From Hyalangium versicolor (GTDB lineage: Bacteria > Myxococcota > Myxococcia > Myxococcales > Myxococcaceae), in contig NZ_JAHXBF010000025.1 in assembly GCF_020103695.1 (NCBI RefSeq), positions 1-64,000 on the forward strand: DNA of 64,000 bases, given 5' to 3'. The notes beneath the pieces were generated by a model. It was not told the DNA's origin. It worked only from the letters and a program-made list of their open reading frames with translations, and did not search any database. The translations under genes were made by a program, and so were the position numbers. Position 1 is the first letter of the stretch. Each line of letters begins with the position of its first letter. Of this stretch, positions 8,280-16,866 are shown in pieces.

Positions 8280-9611
8280 TCAGCGCACGAACCAACGGTG
8301 CACGTTTGAATAGCTCGAGGTGTGCTGAGCACTGTTACAGATGTAGATGTACGTGTCGGTGTTGTTATCGCCTTGAAAGAGGGAGTGCCATGCGGCGTTG
8401 GTCTGCGTCCCCATGGACAACAGACACCCCAAGCCGCCCTGCGGGTTGGGAGCGCCCAACGGGTTGGGCGTACTGAGGATGGTGGAGCAATTGATGCCGT
8501 AGCCGCCGAGGCCGCACCCGAGCCGTCCACGCCACGCGATCGCATTGTCGATGGCACGATAGGACTCGAAGACTGTGGGGGTGGAGGACTCCGCCACCGT
8601 ACCGGTGTACCGGTACACTCCGGTGTAGTTACGCACGATCATGTACTCGTGGTTGCCGGTCGAATAGTTCGTATTGTGGCCAACCTGGTCCACGAGAATG
8701 TCAAACTGGTTGTCCGCGCCGATGATCGTTTTCACGGTCGCATCCGCCAGCTTGTAAGGCTCGAGTTTGTAGCTGTTGGCCTCGCGCGGAGAGCCGAAGC
8801 CCCCAGCGTTGCCTGCAAGACCGCTCTGGTACCAAACGCGCATGATCAGCGTCCATCCACCGCCATCGCGCGTCATATCGCAGTACACCTCGAACGGAGG
8901 GTTACCACTCGAACCATCGGTATCGATGAGATAGATACCGCTCTCGGCCGAAGGCATCCGGGTCTTGATGTCGAGGCAGCTCGTGCCGGGATTCGTCGAG
9001 ATCCGGCCGATGGTCAGATCCGTGGCCGTGGCCGCCGCGCAGCCCCAGCCGGACGAGCCATTGCTCTGCAACACCTGCCCCGAGGGGCACGCCTGCAGCG
9101 AGAAAGCCTGGCCAGACAACGCGAGGCCGCCTCCAGGTTGAGCCGTGTACGCCCCGCCCCCTGAACTGGGCGTCGCACAGGACCAGTTGGTCCCGTTCGA
9201 CTGGAGCACCTGCCCGTTCGCGCATCCGATCAGACCGAGCGCGTTGTTATTTGCGGCGAGACCCGAACCCTGATTGATCGTGTATTGAGTGCCCGAGTCT
9301 CCTTTGGGACCTTGAGGGCCCGTGAGCCCCGTGGGACCTTGAGGGCCCGTGGCGCCTTGAGGGCCTGCGGGACCTTGAGCACCTGCGGGACCTACCGGCC
9401 CCTGAGGACCTTGAGCACCTTGAGGACCAGGCGGACCGCCCTCTGGGCCAGCAGGCCCCTGAGGCCCCTGCGCACCAGCGGGGCCTGTGTCTCCCTTCGG
9501 CCCTACTGGGCCTGGGGGACCTTGAAGGCCTTGCTCACCCTGAGGTCCCGCGCTTGTACACGCTGCCATCCAGGCCGCCATCAACACGGCCGTCCAAAAG
9601 GATTGCTTCAT
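8280..9611 (-). CDS. Lipoprotein with collagen-like Gly-X-Y stretch and fibrinogen-like C-terminal domain
   Basis: 443 residues from ATG 9611, which has GGGGAGGGG just upstream; a GTG six bases earlier is in frame. The lipobox is WMAAC. About 28 Gly-X-Y triplets rich in GPQ/GPA/GPV follow (about 9297-9548), with one interruption (EGGPPG). Next come two similar short segments (CANGQVLQSNG and CPSGQVLQSNG). The last ~240 residues begin SCLDIKTRMPSAESGIYLID and include CDMTRDGGGWTLIMRVW, a fibrinogen-C-like signature. Bacterial collagens with such heads can trimerise and act in adhesion; export to the outer membrane is inferred from the lipobox. A glycan-binding or structural role is likely but unproven. 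Confidence 0.8.
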   Translation of the reverse strand: MKQSFWTAVLMAAWMAACTSAGPQGEQGLQGPPGPVGPKGDTGPAGAQGPQGPAGPEGGPPGPQGAQGPQGPVGPAGAQGPAGPQGATGPQGPTGLTGPQGPKGDSGTQYTINQGSGLAANNNALGLIGCANGQVLQSNGTNWSCATPSSGGGAYTAQPGGGLALSGQAFSLQACPSGQVLQSNGSSGWGCAAATATDLTIGRISTNPGTSCLDIKTRMPSAESGIYLIDTDGSSGNPPFEVYCDMTRDGGGWTLIMRVWYQSGLAGNAGGFGSPREANSYKLEPYKLADATVKTIIGADNQFDILVDQVGHNTNYSTGNHEYMIVRNYTGVYRYTGTVAESSTPTVFESYRAIDNAIAWRGRLGCGLGGYGINCSTILSTPNPLGAPNPQGGLGCLLSMGTQTNAAWHSLFQGDNNTDTYIYICNSAQHTSSYSNVHRWFVR

Positions 9612-9753
9612 GATCACCCCTCCCCTAAGCGATCTGTCCGCTCAGCTCTAAAGGCGGCCAGGGTAGAGAGGGAGCAACCGCGGGGATGTACCATTTGGGA
9701 GGTATCCTCCCCGCTCGAGTCACTCTGGGCACAACGTACTCCCGATGGGAGTA

Positions 9754-9784
9754 GGCCCCCGTGGCTCACAGGAACCACGGGGCC
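9754..9784. terminator. Hairpin downstream of the chitinase gene
   Basis: GGCCCCCGTGG and CCACGGGGCC pair with one bulged C around a 10-base loop. It lies 16 bases after the chitinase stop (minus strand). The T-rich flank (TTTGATTT) is on the plus-strand side, so intrinsic termination of the minus-strand transcript is plausible but not textbook. Confidence 0.5.
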
Positions 9785-9799
9785 TTTGATTTACGGAGT

Positions 9800-11242
9800 T
9801 CAGCAGTTACTGACGAACTGCCAGGGGCCCCACTCCACGTTGCTGGGGGTCTCGTTCTGGGTCCACCACTTCGCACGCCACAGGCTGCCGTTGTACGTGG
9901 CCTGGTCGTCCTTCACGTAGACCTTGGACGAGCTCCACGGGGCCACGCTGCCGCAAGAACCGCCGCTGCCGGTGACGGTGATGGAGACGGAAGCAGAGGT
10001 GGTCACCGCGCCGCCGTTGTCCGTGGCCTTGGCCGTCAGCGCGTAGCTCCCGGCTCCCACGTTCGTCCAGGAGATGCTGTACGGCGCGGAGATGTCCTCG
10101 CCCACCTTGGTCGCACCCGCGAAGAACTCCACCTTGGCGATGGTGCCATCCGCGTCCGAGGCATTGGCGCTGAGGGTAATGGAGCTCCCGGCGGAGAAGC
10201 TCGCCCCGTTGGAAGGCGAGGTGAGGCTCACGGACGGAGCCTGGTTGGTCCCGCCGCCGCTCGAGACCACCTGGTAGATGGCGCGCAGCAACGAGGTGTC
10301 ATTCTGGGTGTCCTGAGACAGCTCCCAGATCATGATCCCACCGCCCTGCTGGCTGCCCAGCTTCGCCTTCGCCTGGATGGTGGCGATGCCGTTGTAATAG
10401 ACGTCGCCGACGTTGTCCTTGTAGGGGGCCTGTGAATCCATCGCGACAAGCTGCGCGTAGGTGAGAGCAGTCGACGGAGAGCGGCCGTAGAAGGGCGCGC
10501 CCAGCACTGCCTTCTCCTTGGCCAGTCCGCGCCCAAGCCAGTAGCTCAGCGACTGGGACGCGAAGGAGTACGGCGAGTGGGGATAGCCACCGTCGTAGGC
10601 CATGATGTTCAGGAAGTCCACGTCACTGAACGCCGACGAGGGGATGCCCTCGCCCGAGACGCCCACGACCGCCGAGGTGAGCAGCTTGCCCCGGCTGTGG
10701 AGCGCTGTGCCCAGCTCCCGCATCAGCGTTCCGTAGTTCTGGGCCGAAGCGCCAGCATCTGGCCACTCCCAGTCGATGTCGGCCCCATCCAGCCCGGCCG
10801 CGTTCACGAAGTTCACCACGTTGTTGATGAAGGTCGCTCGCGCGCTCGCGTTGGCGGCCAGTTGCTCGAAGGGCGCGTCGTTCCCGTCCATCCACCCACC
10901 GATCGCGATGAGCACCTTGACGCCGCGAGCGTGTGAGTTCTGGACCAGCGCCTGCAGCCGACTGTCACCGGTGCTCACGCCCGAGAGTCCTCCCTGGGCC
11001 GTCGGCAGGAGGAACGCGTAGATGATGTGGGAGACCTTGTCGTACTGGATGGCGTTGACGTCGCCCTGCCATGTCGGGAAATAGCCAACGACCTTGGTGG
11101 TGAGCGCGTTGGATTGCAGCGTCGCTGTCGGCTCCATGGCCGAGGAGTCCACTGCTTCGGGTTGCCCGGAGCAGGCCAGCAGGGTGGCCAGAAACACAGC
11201 TCCAAGCTTCAGGGTTCTGAGCGGGGATGAGGTGCGCAGCAA
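9800..11242 (-). CDS. Secreted GH18 chitinase with Ig-like and CBM5/12 chitin-binding domains
   Basis: 480 residues. The start is a TTG at 11242 with GGAGG seven bases upstream. The lipoprotein signal ends LLAC. The GH18 TIM-barrel domain (~50-330) has the SxGG-type strand (AIGGW) and the catalytic DGADIDWE with Glu159 as acid. An Ig-like linker domain (~340-425) is followed by a C-terminal CBM5/12 (~430-480: APWSSSKVYVKDDQATYNGS then WRAKWWT). It should hydrolyse chitin outside the cell or anchored to it, fitting a predatory or saprophytic myxobacterium. No chitin-metabolism genes are adjacent. A hairpin follows the stop. Confidence 0.92.
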   Translation of the reverse strand: MLRTSSPLRTLKLGAVFLATLLACSGQPEAVDSSAMEPTATLQSNALTTKVVGYFPTWQGDVNAIQYDKVSHIIYAFLLPTAQGGLSGVSTGDSRLQALVQNSHARGVKVLIAIGGWMDGNDAPFEQLAANASARATFINNVVNFVNAAGLDGADIDWEWPDAGASAQNYGTLMRELGTALHSRGKLLTSAVVGVSGEGIPSSAFSDVDFLNIMAYDGGYPHSPYSFASQSLSYWLGRGLAKEKAVLGAPFYGRSPSTALTYAQLVAMDSQAPYKDNVGDVYYNGIATIQAKAKLGSQQGGGIMIWELSQDTQNDTSLLRAIYQVVSSGGGTNQAPSVSLTSPSNGASFSAGSSITLSANASDADGTIAKVEFFAGATKVGEDISAPYSISWTNVGAGSYALTAKATDNGGAVTTSASVSITVTGSGGSCGSVAPWSSSKVYVKDDQATYNGSLWRAKWWTQNETPSNVEWGPWQFVSNC

Positions 11243-11563
11243 GGATGATCCTCCGGGTTCTCGAGAGCTCCGCGACCGGAACGGCCAGCGGAGAGTGCGT
11301 CCCCCGAGGACAGCGGCTCCTGGCTGCCATCCCCGAGAATGACCCTTAAGAGGGAACGTCCGTTTATTTAGGGTTTACGGGTCCCCCGCCCTTCCCGTTC
11401 ACCCGCCCAGATGACCTCACATCGCTTACCTTTTTATAAGGGAAAGCGGGTTTTGATTTGACTTAGAATGTGTCCATTGTGGACCATATGAGCAGGCCAC
11501 ACGCCGTGGTCCGTGAGCCACCTAGTGCGCTCACCCTCCCTTTCTGGAAGCCAAGGACGACCT
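11243..11563. promoter_or_regulatory. Divergent intergenic region with AT-rich core
   Basis: 321 bp between the chitinase (minus) and the small secreted protein (plus). It contains a conspicuously AT-rich block near 11430-11470, including TATAAG at 11435-11440, TTGACT at 11458-11463 and a small palindrome GTCCA-TTG-TGGAC at 11472-11484. Promoters for both flanking genes should lie here; I cannot define a confident -35/-10 pair. Confidence 0.35.
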
Positions 11564-11992
11564 ATGAAGATCTCCCGCCCCCTGAGCGTACTGTGTGTTC
11601 TGCTCCCAGCCCTTGCGTGGAGCAGCCCTGTCCACAGCGTCTGGTCCAACGCTGGACTGCAGATCAAGGATCCCACCGGCTGGTACTCGACGCTCTCCGC
11701 CAACTGCGCGTTGAGTTGGAACCAGTCCACTGGCTTCGCGTTTGCCAACGCCCACGCCACGAGCACTGCGGGAGACGTCTACGACTTCCAACTCGTCTCC
11801 ACGACGGCCAGCACCACCGCCGACCAGATCGTCGGCACCTGGAATGTCATCAAGAACGGCACCGTGCTGTGCGCCAACTGCACGGGCTCGGCCTATGGGC
11901 TGAGCAGCGGAGTGGGCAACTACTTCAAGATCTACGTCAACGGCGAGACCTACGGGCTCAGCGCCTACATCACGAGCGCCTACCACTACTGA
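11564..11992 (+). CDS. Small secreted protein, unknown family
   Basis: 142 residues from ATG 11564, preceded by AAGGA at good spacing. A Sec signal peptide (MKISRPLSVLCVLLPALAWS, cleavage after a small residue) is followed by ~120 residues rich in Ser, Thr, Ala, Tyr and Asn with few charges. It has three Cys in the mature part (ANCALSW and CANCTGS), possibly one disulfide. The composition suggests a small beta-sandwich extracellular protein. I do not recognise the family; the intergenic region is shared with the chitinase, which may imply co-regulation. Confidence 0.7.
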   Translation: MKISRPLSVLCVLLPALAWSSPVHSVWSNAGLQIKDPTGWYSTLSANCALSWNQSTGFAFANAHATSTAGDVYDFQLVSTTASTTADQIVGTWNVIKNGTVLCANCTGSAYGLSSGVGNYFKIYVNGETYGLSAYITSAYHY

Positions 11993-12140
11993 GCCCACCT
12001 GTTTCGCCGCTGGGTCGACAGGCCAACGCTTCTCCCTGCGCCAACTGGATACACCCACGATCGAATGGCGCAGGACGCTGCTCAGCTCGAGGACTCCATC
12101 ACCAACACCCGACGCTGATCCGACGGGACGCGCGCAAACG

Positions 12141-12863
12141 TTACGGCCTGGGCTTGGGCGTCCGACGAATGGGCTCACCGCCAAGCTCGACGGTCACAGG
12201 CTTCGACTCCAGCCGGCAGCTGTCCTGAGAGAAGTGGTTGGTGTGCGAGAACCGCACCGTCAGCTGATGCTTGCCGGGAGGCACGGGGTAGTCCGACGAG
12301 AGGTCCACCACCGTGCGGTAGTCCGCGCCAGGCTTCAGCTTGATAAAGCGACCGGGTGGGGCCCGTTTGGCCATCATCCCGCGATAGGAGATGAGCTTGC
12401 CGTCGACCTCGACCTCGAAGAGGTCGTTCGAGAGCATTCCCTTCTCGGCAACGCTGGGCCCGTCGAGTTCGAGCCGTCGCGTGAGCGTGTTGGAGATCTT
12501 CACCTCCACGGAGTAGCTCCATCCGTCCGGGCTGGGGCTCGCCTCGACGACACTGACCTCGACGGGCCAAGTCAGCAACTTGGCCTTTCTCGTCTTCAGG
12601 TCCACCAGGTGGCTCACGCCCCGCTCGTCCTTGATGAGCATCGCCGCTCCGCTCGGGTCGAGCGTCATCGACGCGAAGTACACCTCCTGCACGTCGGCCT
12701 CCACCTCCTCGTCAATGAGGTACCTGTAGACCTCGACCTGCCAGAGCGGCTTTCCGGACTGCGCGTCGACCGCGAAGAGCACGCCCCGGTGTGACCACCG
12801 CGACTCATACCGGACGCCGTCCCGGGTGATGGGGGCGATGACGGGCGGTGCAGGCCTGGACAT
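12141..12863 (-). CDS. PQQ-like repeat protein fused to an M35 prodomain-like module
   Basis: 240 residues from ATG 12863 (MSRPAPPVIAPI), which has GAGGAG about nine bases upstream; in-frame sequence before it is not protein-like. The first ~100 residues (YESRWSHRGVLFAVDAQSGK, LWQVEVY, DVQEVYF) match a small myxobacterial family with one PQQ-like strand set. The second half (VSVVEASPSPDGWSYSVEV, NDLFEVEVDGK, YRGMMAKR, VDLSSDYPVPPGKHQLTVRF) resembles the beta-sandwich prodomain of deuterolysin/M35 peptidases, where FEV...Y.G...KR...VDLS is conserved. No protease domain or signal peptide is present. A cytoplasmic inhibitor- or chaperone-like role would be a guess. Confidence 0.6.
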   Translation of the reverse strand: MSRPAPPVIAPITRDGVRYESRWSHRGVLFAVDAQSGKPLWQVEVYRYLIDEEVEADVQEVYFASMTLDPSGAAMLIKDERGVSHLVDLKTRKAKLLTWPVEVSVVEASPSPDGWSYSVEVKISNTLTRRLELDGPSVAEKGMLSNDLFEVEVDGKLISYRGMMAKRAPPGRFIKLKPGADYRTVVDLSSDYPVPPGKHQLTVRFSHTNHFSQDSCRLESKPVTVELGGEPIRRTPKPRP

Positions 12864-13080
12864 GGGGACATCCTCCTCGCGGACAGCTGAGCCGCAATCT
12901 TCATCCGCCAACGGCTGGCTGGCGGCAAGTTCTTGCTGGCGGGCAAACGCTTCCCGGCAACTCCTTGCCGAAACAGCAGCCCTCCAGGGACGATCCGCTG
13001 AGAGAGAGACTGGCACGGGGAATGCTCAGGCATGGGCAGGCCCGCACTCATTCACAACACCTCTTGACCCGGGAGAGCGC

Positions 13081-15501
13081 ATGGACACAGCGCGGAGCGT
13101 AGGGGCATTCCTGCTCCTCAGTGGATGGATGGCAAGCGTGGCGAGCTGCACAACACAGGAGAGCCGTGAGTGTGAGCAGCCCAGCACCTGCCCGGGCCAG
13201 GAGACAGAGTGCCAGACGCGAACCTGCGACGGTGGCGTTTGCGGAATCTCGTTCGCGGCGGCGGGTACGCCCGTCTCGAACCAGAGCGTGGGCGATTGCC
13301 AGAAGTTCCAGTGCGATGGCAACGGCGCGGTGGAGTCCATCCTCGATGACGCCGACCCGAGCGACGATGGCAATGCCTGCACGGTTGATTCCTGCAATGC
13401 CGGGATCGCGGTCCACACGCCGATCAGCCCTTCCTCGCTCGGACTGCCGGGAGAACACCCTGCGGCGGTAGGAACCGATCCCGTCGCGGTGGTGGCAGCA
13501 GACCTGAACGGGGATGGCAAAGCGGATCTCGCCGTCACCAACAGCGCCAGCGACACAGTGAGCGTGCTCCTCCAGAGCAACGGTAAGCTCGCTCCAGAGG
13601 TCCACTACAGCGTGGGCTCGAACCCCTCCGCGGTGGCTGCTGCGGACCTCAATGGGGATGGAAAAGCCGACCTCGCCGTCGCGAGCGCCACCAGCAACAC
13701 CGTGAGCGTGCTGCTCAACCTGGGCAACGGTTCCTTCGCTCCGTCGGTCCCCTTCGGCGTGGGCATGCTTCCCAACTCCGTGGCAGCGGCGGACTTGAAC
13801 GGGGATGGCAGAGCCGACCTCGCCGTCTCCAATCGTAACAGCAACACCGTGAGCGTGCTGCTCAACCAGGGCAGCGGCACCTTCGCCGCGGCAAGGGATT
13901 ACGCGACGGAGGAGAACCCTGTCTCGGTGGTGGCGGCGGACCTGAACGGGGATGGCAAGCCTGATCTCGCTGTCGCCGAGCAGTCACACTCCACGGTGAG
14001 GGTGCTCTTGAACCAGGGCGATGGCACCTTTGCCGCCGGGTACTCCGCCGACACCGGGATCGTGCACCCTGCTGCCGTAGCGGCAGCGGACCTGAACGGG
14101 GACGGCAAGCCTGATCTCGCCGTCGCCAATACCGGAAGCTACAACGTGAGCGTGTTGCTCAATCAAGGCAGCGGCACCTTCGCCTCTGCGGCTACCTACG
14201 GCGCGGGAGGAAGCCCTTGGTTCGTGGCGACGGCGGACGTGAACGGGGATGGTAAGCCCGACCTCGCTGTCACCAACCACAGCAGTGGAAACGTGAGCGT
14301 GCTGCTCAACCGGGGCAACGGCACCTTCCAGGATGCGGCCCACTATGGCGTGGGAAAGTATCCCTCGATGGTGGCAGCGGCGGACCTCAATGGCGATGGC
14401 AAGGCCGACCTCGCCACCGTGAACTCCCCCGGAGGGAGTGTCCGCATGCTGCTCAACCAGGGCAGCGGCACCTTCGCCGCAGCGGTCCACTACAGCGTGG
14501 GGACCAATCCCGACTCTCTGGCTGTGGCGGACTGGAACGGGGACGGCAGGCTCGACATCGCCACCTCGAACTACAGCGGCTACAACCTGACCGTGCTGCT
14601 CAATCAGGGACGAGGAGCCTTCACCTCGAGGCTGAATGTCGCAACCAGAATGGGCACCACAGCGGTGATGGCGGCAGACCTGAATGGAGACCTCAAACCG
14701 GATCTCGTCGCCGCGAACGGGTTCGACAGCACCGTGGAAGTGCGGCTCAACCAGGGCAATGGCTCCTTCGCCTCGGCCGTTCCCTACACGGTGGGGAGCT
14801 ATCCTGCGTCCCTGGCCGCAGCGGATCTGAACGGCGATGGCAAGACCGACCTCGCTGTGTCGAACGCCAACAGCAATAGCGTGAGCGTGTTGCTCAACAA
14901 GGGCCCTGGCACCTTCAGCGCGGCGGTTTCCTACGACGTGGGGATATACCCCAAGGTGCTGGCAGCAGCGGATCTGAACGGCGATGGCAGACCCGACCTT
15001 GTCACCGTCGACTCCAGCAGCGCCCAGGTGAATGTGTTGTTCAATCAAGGCAACGGCTCCTTCGCCCCGGTTGTCCACATCGGTGTGGAGCAGCGTCCCC
15101 TGGCGGTGGTGGCTGCGGATCTCAACGGTGACGGCAAGACAGATCTCGCCGTCACCCATGACACGCTCAATACCGTCAGTGTGCTGATCAACCCAGGCGA
15201 CGGCTCCTTCGCCTCAGCCGTCTCCTACGGCACCGGAGCAGGTCCCCGAACGTTGGCCGCGGCAGACGTCAATGGCGACGGCAAGAGCGACCTCGTCATC
15301 GGAAGCTGGCTCAACGGTGACGTGCGCCTGCTGATGAACCAGGGCGACGGTACTTTCGCCGCCTCGGCCGGCTACAACGTGGGCGTGGACACCAATGCAG
15401 TGGCGGTAGCGGACCTGAATGGGGACGGCCTGCCAGACCTTGCCTCCGTGCACTACTTCAGTTCCACCGTGAGCGTGCTGCTCAGCACCTGCGCTCGCTA
15501 G
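13081..15501 (+). CDS. FG-GAP/VCBS repeat lipoprotein (14 repeats)
   Basis: 806 residues from ATG 13081 with GGGAG upstream. The lipobox is SVASC. A Cys-rich ~90-residue head (CEQPSTCPGQ, CQTRTCDGGVCG, DDGNACTVDSC) resembles the disulfide-rich modules common at the start of myxobacterial lipoproteins. It is followed by fourteen ~48-residue FG-GAP-like repeats, each with a Ca2+-binding AADLNGDGKxDLAV loop and SVLLNQGxGTF. Repeat 9 has NGDLK instead of NGDGK. Fourteen repeats suggest two seven-bladed propellers. It is likely a surface binding or adhesion protein needing Ca2+; the ligand is unknown. Confidence 0.85.
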   Translation: MDTARSVGAFLLLSGWMASVASCTTQESRECEQPSTCPGQETECQTRTCDGGVCGISFAAAGTPVSNQSVGDCQKFQCDGNGAVESILDDADPSDDGNACTVDSCNAGIAVHTPISPSSLGLPGEHPAAVGTDPVAVVAADLNGDGKADLAVTNSASDTVSVLLQSNGKLAPEVHYSVGSNPSAVAAADLNGDGKADLAVASATSNTVSVLLNLGNGSFAPSVPFGVGMLPNSVAAADLNGDGRADLAVSNRNSNTVSVLLNQGSGTFAAARDYATEENPVSVVAADLNGDGKPDLAVAEQSHSTVRVLLNQGDGTFAAGYSADTGIVHPAAVAAADLNGDGKPDLAVANTGSYNVSVLLNQGSGTFASAATYGAGGSPWFVATADVNGDGKPDLAVTNHSSGNVSVLLNRGNGTFQDAAHYGVGKYPSMVAAADLNGDGKADLATVNSPGGSVRMLLNQGSGTFAAAVHYSVGTNPDSLAVADWNGDGRLDIATSNYSGYNLTVLLNQGRGAFTSRLNVATRMGTTAVMAADLNGDLKPDLVAANGFDSTVEVRLNQGNGSFASAVPYTVGSYPASLAAADLNGDGKTDLAVSNANSNSVSVLLNKGPGTFSAAVSYDVGIYPKVLAAADLNGDGRPDLVTVDSSSAQVNVLFNQGNGSFAPVVHIGVEQRPLAVVAADLNGDGKTDLAVTHDTLNTVSVLINPGDGSFASAVSYGTGAGPRTLAAADVNGDGKSDLVIGSWLNGDVRLLMNQGDGTFAASAGYNVGVDTNAVAVADLNGDGLPDLASVHYFSSTVSVLLSTCAR
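13500..15480 (+). repeat. Tandem ~144-bp coding repeats of the FG-GAP lipoprotein
   Basis: Fourteen units recur at about 144-150 bp, each centred on the NGDG-encoding motif. The units are diverged and protein-coding throughout, so they are not a CRISPR or satellite array. Confidence 0.7.
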
Positions 15502-15548
15502 GATTCGAGACAGCAAAACCTGACGTTGATGGCAGAGGAGCTCTGGAA

Positions 15549-15857
15549 ATGCGAAGACTTGTCATGATGCTGTGGGTGATGACGATGGGATGTGCTTCGG
15601 AGACGCCACTCGTCGAACAGGCGCCAACCGAGCAGGAATCTGAGCAGACCCCAGCGCCTGGGAATTCGTATATCGCATGTGGTTGTGGTTGTTGCGTCGG
15701 GCCCGAACCGGAGGTCCGGTGTCTGGCCGAGGGAGAGACGCTTCAGTCCATCATCGCCAAGGACAAAGAGAATGCCGCGTCTCCAAACTGTCCGTTCGCT
15801 GGCTGCTCCTTCCCGGTGAAGTACATGGACTGCAGTGCAACGCCCCCTGCACCGTGA
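15549..15857 (+). CDS. Small Cys-rich lipoprotein
   Basis: 102 residues, ATG 15549. A short signal peptide ends in the lipobox TMGC. The mature part is acidic and has a CGCGCCVGP cluster and later CLAEGE, CPFAGCSFPV and DCS, nine Cys in ~85 residues. The spacing suggests a compact disulfide-bonded or metal-binding fold. It lies 47 bp downstream of the FG-GAP lipoprotein on the same strand and could be co-transcribed. No family recognised. Confidence 0.7.
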   Translation: MRRLVMMLWVMTMGCASETPLVEQAPTEQESEQTPAPGNSYIACGCGCCVGPEPEVRCLAEGETLQSIIAKDKENAASPNCPFAGCSFPVKYMDCSATPPAP

Positions 15858-15882
15858 ACAGCCACGTATCACCTCCTGCCAC

Positions 15883-16800
15883 TCAGGTGCGATCCGAGAG
15901 CCGGACACCCGTCATCTGCGAAACGATGTCCAAGCAGGCTCGGAGGGCCGGCCCCGGCGGCCCGAGCGGCCGCGCGATGGTCAGCGCCACATGGCGCTGC
16001 TCTCCCGCGATCGGACGGTAGACAGCGCCTCGGCGCGTGAAGGTCCGGACGGATTCGGGAAGAATGGCGAGGCCAATCCCCGCCGCGACCAAGCTGACAA
16101 GGGTGTACCACTCGGTCGCTTCCGTGACGAAGGACGGCGTGAACCCCGCGGCTCCACACATCTCCATCATCGCGTCGTGTAGCGGTGGCACCGGGTCCCG
16201 GGGATAGCCGATGAAGGGCTCATCGGCGAGAGCCGCGAGAGGCACCCGCGCGCGCCTCGCGAGCCGGTGGCCGGACGGCAGCACGACGAGGAGCGGCTCC
16301 TCGTACAGCGTGTCCACCCGAACACCCGGCGTGGGAATGGGCCCCCGGACGAAGGCCACGTCGAGCTGCCCCAACCGCACCTCTTCCAGCAGCGTCACGC
16401 TGTCTGCCTCCCGGAGCACGAGGTGGACATGCGGGTGTGCCAGGCGCAGGCGGCGAAGCACTTCCGGGACGAGCGCGAAGGCCGCCGGGCTCAGGAAGCC
16501 CACGCGGAGCAGAGCGACCTGATGGGCGGCGGTGCGCTGCGCGGCCTCTGCGGCATGTGACAGTTGCACCAGCGCGCGGCGGCCGGTGTCGAGTAGCGCG
16601 ACTCCCGCCGGCGTCAGCTCCACGCGCCGCCGATCACGCTTCAGCAACTGACAGCCGAGCTCTTCCTCCAGACGGCGAATCTGCTGACTGAGCGCGGGCT
16701 GGGCCAGCCGCAAGCGCTCGGCGGCCTTGCGGAAGTGCAGCGACTCCGCGACGGCGATGAAGTACGTGAGGCGGCGGGAATCGAGTAGGGGTGAGCGCAT
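15883..16800 (-). CDS. LysR-family transcriptional regulator
   Basis: 305 residues, ATG 16800. The N-terminal winged HTH (~1-65: LTYFIAVAESLHFRKAAERL and LAQPALSQQIRRLE) is typical LysR, followed by a substrate-binding domain (~90-300) with LRVGFLSPAAF, LDVAFVRGP and EEPLLVVLPSGHRLA. It is divergent from the alpha/beta hydrolase at 16867 with only ~66 bp between, the usual arrangement in which LysR controls itself and its neighbour. The inducer is unknown. Confidence 0.9.
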   Translation of the reverse strand: MRSPLLDSRRLTYFIAVAESLHFRKAAERLRLAQPALSQQIRRLEEELGCQLLKRDRRRVELTPAGVALLDTGRRALVQLSHAAEAAQRTAAHQVALLRVGFLSPAAFALVPEVLRRLRLAHPHVHLVLREADSVTLLEEVRLGQLDVAFVRGPIPTPGVRVDTLYEEPLLVVLPSGHRLARRARVPLAALADEPFIGYPRDPVPPLHDAMMEMCGAAGFTPSFVTEATEWYTLVSLVAAGIGLAILPESVRTFTRRGAVYRPIAGEQRHVALTIARPLGPPGPALRACLDIVSQMTGVRLSDRT

Positions 16801-16866
16801 TTCGTTATCACAGCGAGCAAAGCCGATATTGGACCTCGTCGAGCACGCTTGTTCAAACTCCCTGGC
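16801..16866. promoter_or_regulatory. Short divergent LysR/hydrolase control region
   Basis: 66 bp separate two divergent starts, so overlapping promoters and a LysR operator (T-N11-A type) are expected here. I cannot point to a single convincing palindrome. Confidence 0.4.

Noticed and set aside
9297..9548. Short periodic repeats resembling a CRISPR or satellite array
   Set aside because: The 9-bp periodicity is explained by Gly-X-Y codons in the collagen-like lipoprotein; no spacers.
13500..15480. Regular ~144-bp repeats considered as a CRISPR array
   Set aside because: Continuous coding sequence with FG-GAP motifs in every unit; repeats are diverged and there are no equal-length unique spacers.
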